From Rhodanobacteraceae bacterium (GTDB lineage: Bacteria; Pseudomonadota; Gammaproteobacteria; Xanthomonadales; SZUA-5): a DNA stretch of 64,000 nucleotides. Position numbers and translations under genes: made by a program. Shown here piece by piece: positions 26,001 through 36,870 of this stretch (positions within the stretch are counted from its first letter, which is position 1; every line of letters starts with the position of its first letter). The stretch is from the NCBI GenBank assembly GCA_016717705.1, contig JADKFD010000020.1, forward strand, positions 1-64,000, given 5' to 3'. Under the pieces are notes generated by a model. The model made no database searches. It worked only from the letters and a program-made list of their open reading frames with translations, and was not told where the DNA came from.

Positions 26001-26560
26001 GTACCAACCCTCGCGGGATCGCTGTCAACCCCGCCGGCACCCGTGTCTATGTCGCCAGTTTGCTCAGCAACAATGTCTCCGTGATCGACACCGCCAGCAA
26101 TACGGTACTCACCACGGTGGGGGTGGGAGTCCGGCCGGAGGGCGTTGCTGTCAACCCGGCGGGAACGCGCGTCTATGTCGGGAATTTCACGAGCAATTCG
26201 GTATCGGTCATTGACACCGCCAGCAACGCCGTCGTCGACACAGTAGCGGTGGGCACCGCGCCTCGCGGCGTCGCTTTCAATCCCGCCGGCACGCGCGTCT
26301 ATGTCGCGAATGCGAACAGCAATAATGTCTCGGTGATCGACACCGCGACCAATACGGTTATCGCGACAGTGGCCGCGGGGACCAGCCCACGCGGTGTCTC
26401 CGTCAACCCAGCCGGGACCCGAGTCTTTGTGGCGAACACCAACAGCAACAACGTCACTGTCATCGACACTGCAACCAATAGCGTAGTCACCACCGTGACG
26501 GTAGGCGGCAACCCCGCCGCGTTTGGCGCTTTCATCGGCGGCTCGCCGCCGACCGATTAG
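23078..26560 (+). CDS. Giant exported protein with three YVTN beta-propellers and two fibronectin III domains
   Basis: A 1160-residue secreted protein. A long signal peptide ends near SSAPAHA-QAA (residue about 50). It then has three groups of seven YVTN-type blades (roughly residues 50-345, 450-755, 865-1155), each about 42 residues with the pattern V-S-V-I-D-T-A-x-N-x-V-x-A-T-V and N-P-x-G-T-R-x-Y-V. The groups are separated by two fibronectin III-like domains (about 355-445 and 765-855) that share YTATCNPGA and G-x-x-Y-T-C-S-V/I-T. Each propeller ends with an FGAF-x-GG sequence. ATG at 23078 has AAAGGAA upstream. Similar proteins are surface adhesins or scaffolds; the ligand is unknown. 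Strong internal DNA repetition makes collapse or expansion of blades possible during assembly. Confidence 0.92.
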   Translation: MRRLALALSQLTCLLSPHFEPARKLPVPRFVPSLVVLASLWISSAPAHAQAAYAYITNEGSPKVAVIDTATNKIVATVRTGYSSGMAVNPGGTRAYLTSSDDTVVVLDTASNDPAVIATVAVGANPNGLAVNTTSTRVYVANLSDDNVSVIDTASNAVIATVAVGTNPTGVAVTPDGTRVYVTNQGSDSVSVIDTASNTLSTTVAVGDRPNGIAVNPAGTRAYAANSALPSTVSVIDTASNAVVATVAVGSRPNGVAINPDGTRAYVANEISNTVSVINTATNTVIATVAVGDSPKGISLNPSGTRAYVANYSDRNVSVIDTATNSVIATVLVGGYPNAFGAFVGGAGAPGGPTAPGAPVVIDGVPGHSQATLRFSAPASSGGAAITGYTATCNPGALSASGPNSPLTFPGLSNGTTYTCSVTATNAVGTSTGSTSVDVTPTETPPGRPPSAYISNELDHTVSVVDLASSRVIATIGVGTNPGGVAVNTVANRAYVASSGSDDVTVIDTASNSIVATVAVNDSPKALAINSAGTRVYVASSRVTDLDGKVSVIDTVSNTVIAIIPVLLGPEGIAVNPTGSRVYVSSSSAAQGNRVSVIDAASNSVVDDFVVAGSPKGLALNPFGSRLYVALSTQIAVVDTATNAVLTNVPMPPFSLPYGVVVNPAGTRVYATSLTSGTISVIDTESNSVISTVPSVGFPRGIAVDPAGTRFYAADEYDHTLSVFDASTNSPIETVEVGEAPFAFGAFIGGAGIDYDVIFRDNYGGGPPTPPGAPVIGIATPGNGQASIAFSAPADNGGLVITGYTATCNPGAISNSGAASPRIVTGLGNGVPYTCSITADNARGTGPASASVSVTPNGGPPPKAFITNQTTNNVSVLDTGSNTVTATITVGANPFGIDVNPAGTRAYVANFSSNTVSLLDTVNNNVVATTAVGTGPIGVAYNPAGTRVYVGNGTSNNVSVIDTSTVGVIATIPVGTNPRGIAVNPAGTRVYVASLLSNNVSVIDTASNTVLTTVGVGVRPEGVAVNPAGTRVYVGNFTSNSVSVIDTASNAVVDTVAVGTAPRGVAFNPAGTRVYVANANSNNVSVIDTATNTVIATVAAGTSPRGVSVNPAGTRVFVANTNSNNVTVIDTATNSVVTTVTVGGNPAAFGAFIGGSPPTD

Positions 26561-27206
26561 TGTTTGCCCGCTGCGCAATAATCAACGCACGACAACCGGC
26601 ACGCGGACACCATTGCATGAGCAGAACTGACGGATGCATTCGCGGATACGGGCGTTGTATCTCGCGGAGACGATCGCCAAGACCTGCGATACCAACGCTG
26701 CTATCCCGGCAATGGAGTCATGCTGCCGGCGATGCCATCGATGTCCGTGTGGACTGGATCAACGTGTTGCGGGCAATGCATCGATGCATTGCGCGGAACT
26801 GGTCGATCCGTCCGTGGAATGCTCCGGCGCATTGCGCGGAACTGATCGATCAATGGTCCGCAATGCACGCGTTGATCCGCCGAATGCATCGCTGGGGTGC
26901 GCAGCATGGATCGGTCCTATGCGCGGTCATGACGCGTGGGGTCCGCGGGGCAACGCGAGGACGTGGGGATGTCATGGATGCGTTCGCTGGCGTGCTGCGC
27001 GCCATCGTGGCGGGCATGCGGTGCAGGATCGGGACTGTCCCTTGAGCTGCGCTGCGCGCGAAGACCGGCACACTTTGTTGCATTTTTCGTTGCGCTGTCT
27101 CAATCCCTGAGACTGGCGGGGCGTCAAATGCCTTCCGTGCCGAGCGGCACACCTGATCGGCGACGGCGCCGGTCGGGCATCCGAAGTCCAAATGGAGAAT
27201 GCATCA
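26561..27206. other. Gene-poor interval with degenerate repeats
   Basis: About 645 bases with no convincing gene. An open frame covers 26560-27045 but its composition (many Cys, His, Trp and Arg) looks non-coding. A 23-base motif beginning GCATTGCGCGGAACTG occurs at 26786-26808 and again at 26829-26851, and palindromic ATGCATCGATGCAT and GATCGATC sequences cluster nearby. The last 100 bases before the gene at 27207 are less GC-rich (TTTGTTGCATTTTTCGTTGC) and may hold its promoter. Confidence 0.5.
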
Positions 27207-27677
27207 ATGTCGAACCTCGCTACCCTGAACCTCACTGATGTGCAGCTGACCGCCATCGATTCCGCCATTGCCGAACTGGAGCGTCAGCTCTCGGGTCTGG
27301 TGGCCTTGAGCACCGCGGACAAGCGCCGAGCAGCCAAGCTCGGTGAGAAGTCCGAGCACTTCTGTCGCCAGACCCTGCGGATGCTCATCGAAAATCCGCA
27401 ACTGGTTCCGCCGAATCTGAATCTGGCCGATGCGATGGCCGATCTGAATGCGCGTGACGCCCTGCGTCCGCGGATGATGCGGCTGACGCGCCTGCTGGAG
27501 CGAGGCAACGACACTGACTTTGCGTTGGGTAGCGATGCGATGGCTGCCGCCATGCGCGGATACGGGCTGCTCAAGTCGGTGAGTGGTCGTGAGGGTCTGG
27601 ACCAGTTGCGTCGTGATCTGGGTTCGCGGTTCAGCAAGACCAGGCGGTCAGCGCCGCTGGAGAAGAAGGCGGCATAG
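27207..27677 (+). CDS. Conserved hypothetical helical protein
   Basis: A 156-residue soluble protein predicted mainly helical (MSNLATLNLTDVQLTAIDSA, SGLVALSTADKRRAAKLGEK, ending KKAA). No signal peptide or membrane helix. The pattern of a basic Lys/Arg-rich C terminus and a central AxxLGEKSExFCRQTL segment suggests a conserved family, but I cannot name a function. ATG at 27207 has GGAGAA seven to twelve bases upstream; the in-frame ATG at 27192 overlaps that ribosome binding site and is less likely. Followed by a strong terminator, so it is probably monocistronic and well expressed. Confidence 0.8.
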   Translation: MSNLATLNLTDVQLTAIDSAIAELERQLSGLVALSTADKRRAAKLGEKSEHFCRQTLRMLIENPQLVPPNLNLADAMADLNARDALRPRMMRLTRLLERGNDTDFALGSDAMAAAMRGYGLLKSVSGREGLDQLRRDLGSRFSKTRRSAPLEKKAA

Positions 27678-27702
27678 GACCGTCGTCTGATGGAACCAAA
27701 GG

Positions 27703-27724
27703 GCCGCCGCGAGGCGGCTTTTTT
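27703..27724 (+). terminator. Rho-independent terminator
   Basis: GCCGCC-GCGA-GGCGGC stem-loop followed by TTTTTT, 26 bases after the stop of the gene ending at 27677. Confidence 0.92.
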
Positions 27725-27864
27725 GTGGGCGCCTGCCGGAGGCGCCAGGCCCGATGAGGCGGCCGCATCCACGCTGCACGCTCGCGCGTTACCAAAGTCC
27801 AAGCTGACGGGCTCGGTCACAGTGCCTATGCTCGAAGCGACGCCTGGAGGATTTGCCACTGTCG

Positions 27865-30800
27865 ATGGCATGGATGCGCCTGCTGATCGACCGACTGCGA
27901 CCGCATCTGCTGCTGTCCGTCGCGCTGTGGATGGTCGCCACGGCCGCATGTGCGCTCGATCCACAGCGGCCGATCGCCGAGTTTGTCCACGACAACTGGT
28001 CGGTCGACAGCGGCTTGCCGCAGAGCACCATCGCCAGCGACATCGTGCAGACCGCCGATGGCTACCTGTGGCTGGGCACGCACGAAGGGCTGGCGCGTTT
28101 CAATGGGCATGAATTTCGCGTCTACGACAGCGACAACGCACCCGGGCTGGCCAGCAACGCAATCATGGAACTGGCGGCTGCGCGCAACGGCGATCTGCTG
28201 ATCGGCCTGCGCGATGGCGGACTGGCGCGCTTGCATGAGGGTGTCATCCACACGGTGCCGACGCCGGATGTGCACGCCGGCGTCCTCGCCATCGCCGAAG
28301 ATGCCGACGGCACGCTGTGGCTGGGCACGCGTGGCGGTGGTCTGCTGCGGCTGCCGCTGGCGGGCGCGGCGGCGGTAATCGGTAGTGCGGACGGTATGCC
28401 CGACGACGTGGTGGCGGCGCTGCTGCGCTCGCCGGACGGCTACCTGTGGGTCGGCACGCGGCGCGGATTGTTGCGCCTGGACTGGGTTGATGGGCGCGCG
28501 CAGCTGGCGCCGGAGCCGGGCATGCCCGTCGTGTCGGTGTCGGACCTTGCGCTCGATCGAGCCGGTCGTTTGTGGGTGGCTACGCTGGATGCCGGCCTGC
28601 TGCGGCGCGAGAACGACGCATGGCGCGGCTTTGACCAGGCCGACGGTCTGGCGAATCTGACCGTTTCGCGCGTGCGCGAAGACCCGGCCGGCGCGCTCTG
28701 GATCGGCACCGTGGCTGGCTTGCAGCGCTTGGTCGGCGACCGTTTCGACCCACCGCTCGGTGCCGACGAAGGGCTGACCAGCGACGTGGTGCGCTCGATG
28801 CAGGTCGATGTCGAAGGCAGCGTCTGGGTGGGTACCGACAGTGGCCTCGACCGTTTCCGCGACGGTTTGATTCATGCCATCCGTCCCGGCCGCGGGCCCG
28901 GCGAGGGCGCCATCCGCAGCGTCGCCGTCGATCATGAAGGCAGCCTCTGGATCGGCACCACCAACGGGCTGTTCCGCCATCGGGATGGCGTCAATCGGCG
29001 TTATGACCGCAGCGATGGACTCAGCAGCGAATCGGTGCTGTCAGTACTGGAAGACGCCCATGAAGTGCTCTGGGTGGCGACTCAGGATGGCGGCATCCAC
29101 ACCCTCATCGGCGCCACTTTCGTCGATATCAGCCAGGAGCTGGAAGCCGCCGCCGGCATGCCGCACGGCATTCAGCGCGCTTTGCTCAAGGTGCGTGGCG
29201 GCTTGCTGCTGGGCAGCCAGTTCGGCGTGCTGTACGTGCGCGACGACGGTCGCCGCGAGTTCTACGGCAAGGCGCAGGGCCTGCTGCGCGAGCAGGTGCT
29301 GTCGCTGTTCGAGGACGCGGCCGGACGGGTCTGGGTGGGCTCGCGCTTCGGCGTCATGCGCATGCGCCGCACGCCGACGGGTTCGCCGTCCAGTTTCGAA
29401 GTGGAGACACTGCCTGAGGCATTCGACTTTCCGGCGCCGGTGCTCGGCATGCAAGCGCTCTCCGCAGAGCACGTCCTTTTGGCAACCGGCCGCGGTCTGA
29501 TGCTGGCGGACGGCGCGCAGGTCCGCCATCTCGGGGCCACCCAACGCACCTTGTTCAATGTCGCCAGCGACGGCGCTGGCCACTGGTGGATGTGCTCCAA
29601 CCGTGGCTTGTATCGCGTCGACGATTCAAGCTTGCGCAGACTTGCGGATGCGCCGGTGGGCACGGCGCCGGTCGAGCTTCCTGCCCTGCTGCTCGATCAC
29701 GGCGACGGCATGCCGACCCGCCAATGCAACGGCGGCTCGGAGCCATCGAATACGCAGCTTGCCGATGGGCGCCTGGCGTTTGCCACCGCGCGCGGCGTTG
29801 CCGTGGTCGATGCCGGGCGTCGTCTGGCAGCGAACACGCGACCGCCGCCGGTGCACATCGAAACTGCGGAGATCGATTTTCAGCCGGTTGCCATGCCTGC
29901 GGTCGGCCAGCCCTTGGTCCTGGCGCCCGGCCAGCGGCGCCTGGATCTGAGCTACGTCGGTCTCAGCCTGGTCGATCCCGGTGCCGTGCGCTACCGCTAC
30001 CAGCTTGAAGGCGAGGATCCGGACTGGATCGATGCCGGCGAGCGGCGCAGCGCGGTCCTGGCCAATCTGGCGCCCGGCGACTACCGGTTTCAGGTGATCG
30101 CCAGCAACAACAGTGGCGTCTGGAGTGCCGACGGCGCGTCGCTGGACATCCGGGTGCAACCGCATTGGACGCAGACCTGGTGGTTCCGTACCTTGCTGAT
30201 TGCCGCCGCGCTGCTCGGCGCGTTGCTGGCGCTACGCTTGCGGCTGCGCGCGCTGGCGCGCCACGCGCAGGAGTTGGCCGCGCTGGTCAAGCAGAAGACC
30301 GCGGATCTGGCCACCGAACGCGATCGATTGGTGCAGGCCGGCGAGGAGAAGGGGCGCCTGCTGAACCAACTGGAGGCGCAGTCCGCACAGTTCGAACAGC
30401 TGTCGCGGCTGGATGGACTGACCCAGTTGGCCAATCGGCGCGAGTTTGACCGCGTGCTCGCTGCGGCGGCGAACGCGGGCAGGCCGTTGTGCCTGGCGCT
30501 CGGCGATGTCGATCACTTCAAGGAGATCAACGATCGCCATTCGCACGTGGTCGGCGACGAGGTGCTGCGCACGCTGGCGTCGATTCTTCGCGCGCACTGC
30601 GCCCCGGGCCAGTTGCCGGTGCGCTTTGGTGGCGAGGAGCTGGCACTGATCATGCCGGAGTCGAGCCTGTCGGGGGCGTGCGCGCAAGTCGAGGCCATTC
30701 GCCAGGCGATCGAGCGCCATCCGTGGGACTCGCTGCGCGCGGGGCTCAAGGTGACCATCAGTTTCGGCGTGGCCGACAGCCGCGAGGTGCATGGTGTCGC

Positions 30801-30873
30801 CGGGCTGCTGGCACTGGCCGATTTGCGCCTGTACCAGTCGAAGGCGGCGGGGCGCAATCAGGTCAGTCCCTGA
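27865..30873 (+). CDS. Propeller-sensor diguanylate cyclase
   Basis: A roughly 1002-residue membrane signalling protein. Signal peptide or anchor (residues 1-30, ending ATAACA), then two-component-regulator propeller repeats (about 35-640; recurring DGYLWLGT, G-L-x-R, LWIGT), a Y_Y_Y domain (about 690-760; FRYQ-like RYRYQLEGEDPDW), a transmembrane segment (about 770-790, LLIAAALLGALLALRL), a short coiled coil and a GGDEF domain at the C terminus with RFGGEELALIMPE. The GGEEL signature is consistent with cyclic-di-GMP synthesis; no RxxD product-inhibition site precedes it. It should sense something in the periplasm. A GGAGG at 27846-27850 favours ATG 27865 over TTG 27853, though the spacing is long. 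Confidence 0.9.
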   Translation: MAWMRLLIDRLRPHLLLSVALWMVATAACALDPQRPIAEFVHDNWSVDSGLPQSTIASDIVQTADGYLWLGTHEGLARFNGHEFRVYDSDNAPGLASNAIMELAAARNGDLLIGLRDGGLARLHEGVIHTVPTPDVHAGVLAIAEDADGTLWLGTRGGGLLRLPLAGAAAVIGSADGMPDDVVAALLRSPDGYLWVGTRRGLLRLDWVDGRAQLAPEPGMPVVSVSDLALDRAGRLWVATLDAGLLRRENDAWRGFDQADGLANLTVSRVREDPAGALWIGTVAGLQRLVGDRFDPPLGADEGLTSDVVRSMQVDVEGSVWVGTDSGLDRFRDGLIHAIRPGRGPGEGAIRSVAVDHEGSLWIGTTNGLFRHRDGVNRRYDRSDGLSSESVLSVLEDAHEVLWVATQDGGIHTLIGATFVDISQELEAAAGMPHGIQRALLKVRGGLLLGSQFGVLYVRDDGRREFYGKAQGLLREQVLSLFEDAAGRVWVGSRFGVMRMRRTPTGSPSSFEVETLPEAFDFPAPVLGMQALSAEHVLLATGRGLMLADGAQVRHLGATQRTLFNVASDGAGHWWMCSNRGLYRVDDSSLRRLADAPVGTAPVELPALLLDHGDGMPTRQCNGGSEPSNTQLADGRLAFATARGVAVVDAGRRLAANTRPPPVHIETAEIDFQPVAMPAVGQPLVLAPGQRRLDLSYVGLSLVDPGAVRYRYQLEGEDPDWIDAGERRSAVLANLAPGDYRFQVIASNNSGVWSADGASLDIRVQPHWTQTWWFRTLLIAAALLGALLALRLRLRALARHAQELAALVKQKTADLATERDRLVQAGEEKGRLLNQLEAQSAQFEQLSRLDGLTQLANRREFDRVLAAAANAGRPLCLALGDVDHFKEINDRHSHVVGDEVLRTLASILRAHCAPGQLPVRFGGEELALIMPESSLSGACAQVEAIRQAIERHPWDSLRAGLKVTISFGVADSREVHGVAGLLALADLRLYQSKAAGRNQVSP

Positions 30874-30874
30874 G

Positions 30875-31636
30875 CTAGTCGTAGACCGGGTACACCGCCA
30901 CGATCGGGCAGGCGCGCTGCAGGGCGGCGCGGAAGCGGTACTGCTCGCCGGTGAACTCGGCGTCGCGGATGATCGGCCGTGAGGCACCGTCGTCGAACAG
31001 CAGCGCCTCGTCGCCGGCGTTGCCGCAGATCAGATCGAGCCCCACGCCTGAGCGCATGGTCAGATTCGGCTGGAAGGCGATCTGCGGGCAACTGCCGCCC
31101 AATTCGACGCGATAGGCGCCATATCCACCGGAGCGGAATTTCGAGGTCTGCACCAGGATGCCGTCATCGTCCGCTGCCCAGGAGCGCATCTGGCTGGGGC
31201 GGAAGCAATAATCGTAGGAGCCCCAGAATCCGCGCTTCGCCGAGCGTTTGCCGTGTACTTCGACGGCAGCCATGGTCTCGCCACCATTGGCTTGGTCCGC
31301 AGCCCGCGCGAGCTGCGAGTAGTCCCGGGTTTCGATCGGCGTCACTTTCTGGATCGGGCACAGTTGACTCGCGGTCTGGACAAACTCGCGCCCCAGGCCG
31401 CAGACCCAGCCCTCGGCCGCCAGCAAGGAGGCCGTTCCAGCCGCCATGTCCGGGCAGGCGTTTGCGACTTCGAGCTGAAAGCGCAATTCCCCGCTGGCGA
31501 CGATCAGCGTGGTTGGGTTCAACTGGCGCATCTGGGTCACGATCCGCGCGTCGAGGCAGTTAGGCGCTGGTGCTGGCGAGCGCTCGGCGGTGGTGGGAGC
31601 GGCGATCAGCAGCAGCGGCAGCAGGGCCTGCAACAT
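30875..31636 (-). CDS. Exported protein with internal duplication
   Basis: A 253-residue protein with a signal peptide (MLQALLPLLLIAAPTTA). The mature part is two similar halves: the first with ASGELRFQLEVANACPDMA, WVCGLGREF and QLCPIQKVTPI; the second with GGYGAYRVELGGSCPQIA, LDLICGNAGDE and RACPIVAVYPVYD. The matching cysteines (ACP / VCG / LCPI against SCP / ICG / ACPI) suggest two disulfide-bonded domains. The family is unknown to me; it is likely periplasmic. It converges with the diguanylate cyclase gene, only one base apart. ATG 31636 starts the signal peptide directly. Confidence 0.75.
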   Translation of the reverse strand: MLQALLPLLLIAAPTTAERSPAPAPNCLDARIVTQMRQLNPTTLIVASGELRFQLEVANACPDMAAGTASLLAAEGWVCGLGREFVQTASQLCPIQKVTPIETRDYSQLARAADQANGGETMAAVEVHGKRSAKRGFWGSYDYCFRPSQMRSWAADDDGILVQTSKFRSGGYGAYRVELGGSCPQIAFQPNLTMRSGVGLDLICGNAGDEALLFDDGASRPIIRDAEFTGEQYRFRAALQRACPIVAVYPVYD

Positions 31637-31847
31637 GGGAATCCTCCGGTCGTTCGTCGACACGACGTTACAATTGTGCAACGAAAATTAGGCTGAACGG
31701 AGGTCAAAGAATACGCCCAAAGGTCATGGCTGCCGGGTCGCTGAATCATGACGTCGACCTCGCCTCGCCAGAGCGCAGGTTCGCCCGTGATGTCACCAGT
31801 TGTAACCGATCGGTTTATGCTGATCATCCGCATCGCTGGAGCACGCA

Positions 31848-32282
31848 ATGAGCGTCGATATCGCCGAACGTGGTCGTTCCTGGTTTGTCGAAATGTGGGG
31901 CAAGCGCAATCGCGCACTGGTGACCGAATGGATGGATCCGGATGTCGTGGGTTGGTCTGCCGGCCAGAAAATCGTCGGACGCGAGGCCTGGTTGCAGGGG
32001 GTGTACGAGCCCTTCATCGCGGCTTTTCCCGACCTGCAGCTGGAGGTCGTCGGCAGCGTGACCGAGGGTGATCAGGTGGTGATCCGCTGGCGCTTCGTCG
32101 GCACTCACGCCGGCGATGCGCTTGGCGTTCCGGCCTGCGGCTTGCGCCTGGGGCTGGACGGCATCACCTGGTTCCGCTTCCGCGACGGGCGCATCGTCGA
32201 GGGCCAGGACGCCTTCGATTCCAGCGGGCTGATGCAGACGCTGCAGAGCCGGCAGGCGCAGGGTGGGGTTTCGCTGTTGTAG
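31848..32282 (+). CDS. SnoaL-like polyketide cyclase / ester cyclase family protein
   Basis: A 144-residue cone-barrel (NTF2-like) protein. Typical features are the N-terminal helix with FVEMWGKRNRALVTEWMDPD, FPDLQLEVVGSVTEGDQVVI in the middle, and the C-terminal WFRFRDGRIVEGQDAFDSSG. Members may be small hydrolases, isomerases or ligand binders; the activity here is unknown. ATG at 31848 lies eight bases after AGCACGCA with no strong ribosome binding site. The TAG stop is part of a GTAGGAGCG repeat. Confidence 0.8.
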   Translation: MSVDIAERGRSWFVEMWGKRNRALVTEWMDPDVVGWSAGQKIVGREAWLQGVYEPFIAAFPDLQLEVVGSVTEGDQVVIRWRFVGTHAGDALGVPACGLRLGLDGITWFRFRDGRIVEGQDAFDSSGLMQTLQSRQAQGGVSLL

Positions 32283-32380
32283 GAGCGACGCGTGCGTCGC
32301 GAACAGCATCGCGCGCGAGCGCGCTCCTACAATCTTGCCGCAATCCCACGCAGGATTTGTAGGAGCGCGCTTGCGCGCGA
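32279..32380. repeat. GTAGGAGCG-family REP elements
   Basis: A paired element at 32279-32330 (GTAGGAGCGACGCGTGCGTC facing GCGCGCTCCTAC) and a single unit at 32359-32380 (GTAGGAGCGCGCTTGCGCGC). The first supplies the stop codon of the upstream gene. Confidence 0.8.
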
Positions 32381-32404
32381 TGATGGTTGCTCCTGCACCC
32401 GGAT

Positions 32405-32430
32405 CCCCTCGCGCGCTAGCGCGCGAGGGG
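32405..32430. promoter_or_regulatory. 26-bp perfect palindrome upstream of gyrA
   Basis: The two strands read identically across 32405-32430, centred on GCTAGC and flanked by CGCGCGAGGGG arms. It directly precedes a possible extended -10 element (TGTTAGAAT, 32434-32442), about 95 bases before the gyrA start. It may be an operator, a terminator for the upstream gene, or a cruciform-forming site. Confidence 0.6.
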
Positions 32431-32537
32431 GCGTGTTAGAATCGCCGGCTTGCCAAAGCGGCTCCTGCGCACGGCTGACTTGAGGTCGGTGGTCGCGGAC
32501 AGGACAGGCAAACGCCGCTCATCACCGGAGTGTATCC

Positions 32538-35125
<2,588 letters not shown>

Positions 35126-35136
<11 letters not shown>

Positions 35137-36844
35137 CGCCCATCGCGTAGGTTGGGCACAGCTCCACCGTGCCCAACACCGGCGGACGACATCGTTGGGC
35201 AGGGTGGAGCTCTGCCCAACCTACGCGCTGACCTGCTGCGCTCCCACAGTGCCGCAACTTGTAGGAGCGACGTTTACGTCGCGACAACGAACGCCCCGTG
35301 GCGCCGGTCGCGACGTGCACGTCGCTCCTACAACGGGGTTTGACTCGCTTGCGCGGTGCGGCCTTGGCCTTGGGCTTGGCAACCACCGGAGCGGGTGCCG
35401 CCGCCTTGCGCGCCCGTGCCTTGCGCACCGGTGCCGGCTTCTTCGATTCGCCGAGCAACAGTACTTCCAGTTCTTCCAGCGCCTTGCCGGTGTAGGTGGC
35501 GATGCGCTGCATGTGCGGCAGGGTGTCGCGGCAACCCGTGAAGCCGAAAGCCAGCCAGCCGGCGTAACTCTGGCAGGTGATGTTGAGCGCCTGGCCATGG
35601 GTCACCAGGGACACCGGGTAGGCTGCTTCCAGTCGCGCGCCGCGGTAGTACAGCGGCTTGTCCGGGCCGGGCACGTTGGAAATGGTGATGTTGAACATCG
35701 GCCGCGTGCGCCCACCGACGCCGCTCAGCAGCGACAGCATGTACGGCGCCATCAGCAGCATCGTGTACTGCGTCATCGCGCGCTTGGGCAGGCTCTGCAC
35801 GTGCGCCTTGGCGCGTTTGGTCGACGCCGTGATCGCCTCCAGTCGCTCGATCGGGTCGTCGATGTCGGTGCCCAGCGTGGAGATGATGAAGGTGATCGCG
35901 TTGCCGGTGCCTTCGTCGTCCTTGGGCCTGACCGACACCGGGATACCCGCGGTCAGGGGCTTGTCGGGCAGTTCGCCGATCTCGACCAGGAAGCGCCGCA
36001 GCGCGCCGCCGCACAGCGCCAGCACCACATCGTTCAAGGTCGAGCCGGAGGCGTCGGCGAGTGCCTTCAGCCGCGCCAGTTCATAGCGCTGGGTGGCGAA
36101 GCGGCGCTGGCCGTGGATGCGTCCGTTGATGATCGAGATCGGCGTGTCGAACGGGACCTGAAGGGTTTCTTCCTTGTTGCGCAGCGCGCCGATCATCGAG
36201 CCGAAGGCGCGGGCGATATCGGGCAGCGATCCCACCTGGCCCTTGACCATCTCGACCACGCTGCCGATGACCTCGGCGGTGGTCGGCGCCGGTTTGCGCG
36301 AGCGTCGCGGTTTGGCGGCTGTCGTTCCCGCCGCCCAGAATGGCAACAGCTTGCGGCTGGCCTTTTCGTCCGGGCTCATGGCTTTTTCCAGCAGCTTGAT
36401 GCCGCCGATGCCATCGATCAGCGAGTGGTGCATCTTCACGTAGAGCGCGAACTGGTTGTCGGCCAGGCCCTCGATCAGCGAGCACTCCCAGGGCGGACGG
36501 GTCAAGTCCAGCGGCTGGCTGTGCAGGCGCGCGATCAACTGGCCGAGTTCGCGTTCGCCGCCCGGCTTGGGCAGCGCCGAATGGCGCACGTGGTGCTCCA
36601 GATCGATCTCGGTTTCCTCTTCCCACACCGGCATCAGGCCCTTCAGGCTCGGCGCCCGCAGGCGCTGGTTCCACGGCGGCGAGAACTTGCGCGTGTGGCG
36701 AAACTCCATCATCAGCTTGCGCAGGAAATCGGGCGGCGCGTCCGCCGGCAGCGAGAAGCGCAGCAGCCCGCCAACGTGCATCGGCGTGTCGCGCGACTCG
36801 ACCATCAGCCACGAGGCGTCGAGCGGATTCAAGGTCTTGGTCAT
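35126..36844 (-). CDS. Wax ester synthase / diacylglycerol acyltransferase (WS/DGAT) with repeat-encoded tail
   Basis: Acyltransferase that makes wax esters or triacylglycerol from acyl-CoA for storage lipid. The active-site HHxxxDG motif is H139-H140-S-L-I-D144-G, after NPLDASWLMVESRDTPMHVG; later landmarks are NDVVLALCGGALRRFL, PVSVRP and FNITISNVPGP. Family members end near residue 460-480; here a basic Ala/Lys tail extends to about residue 503 and a further 69 residues (504-572) are encoded by two intergenic palindromic repeats (35261-35331 and 35145-35226). The natural stop was probably lost when the repeat arrived or through a one-base error. ATG 36844 begins MTKTLNPLDA, standard for the family. 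Confidence 0.9.
35145..35226. repeat. Inverted repeat, GCGTAGGTTGGGCA arms
   Basis: Fourteen-base perfect arms at 35145-35158 and 35213-35226 with an inner complementary pair (GAGCTCTG-type GGTGGAGC against GCTCCACC). It is situated between the convergent 3' ends of gyrA and the WS/DGAT gene, inside the frame of the latter. Confidence 0.75.
35261..35331. repeat. GTAGGAGCG-family REP element
   Basis: GTAGGAGCGACGTTTACGTC facing GACGTGCACGTCGCTCCTAC, the same layout as the element at 15516-15586. Read through by the WS/DGAT frame. Confidence 0.85.
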
Positions 36845-36870
36845 GGCGTTGTCCGGATCGATTGCATGTT

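Noticed and set aside
26560..27045. Possible small protein after the propeller gene
   Set aside because: Begins inside the stop region of the upstream gene and has the composition of non-coding GC-rich DNA.
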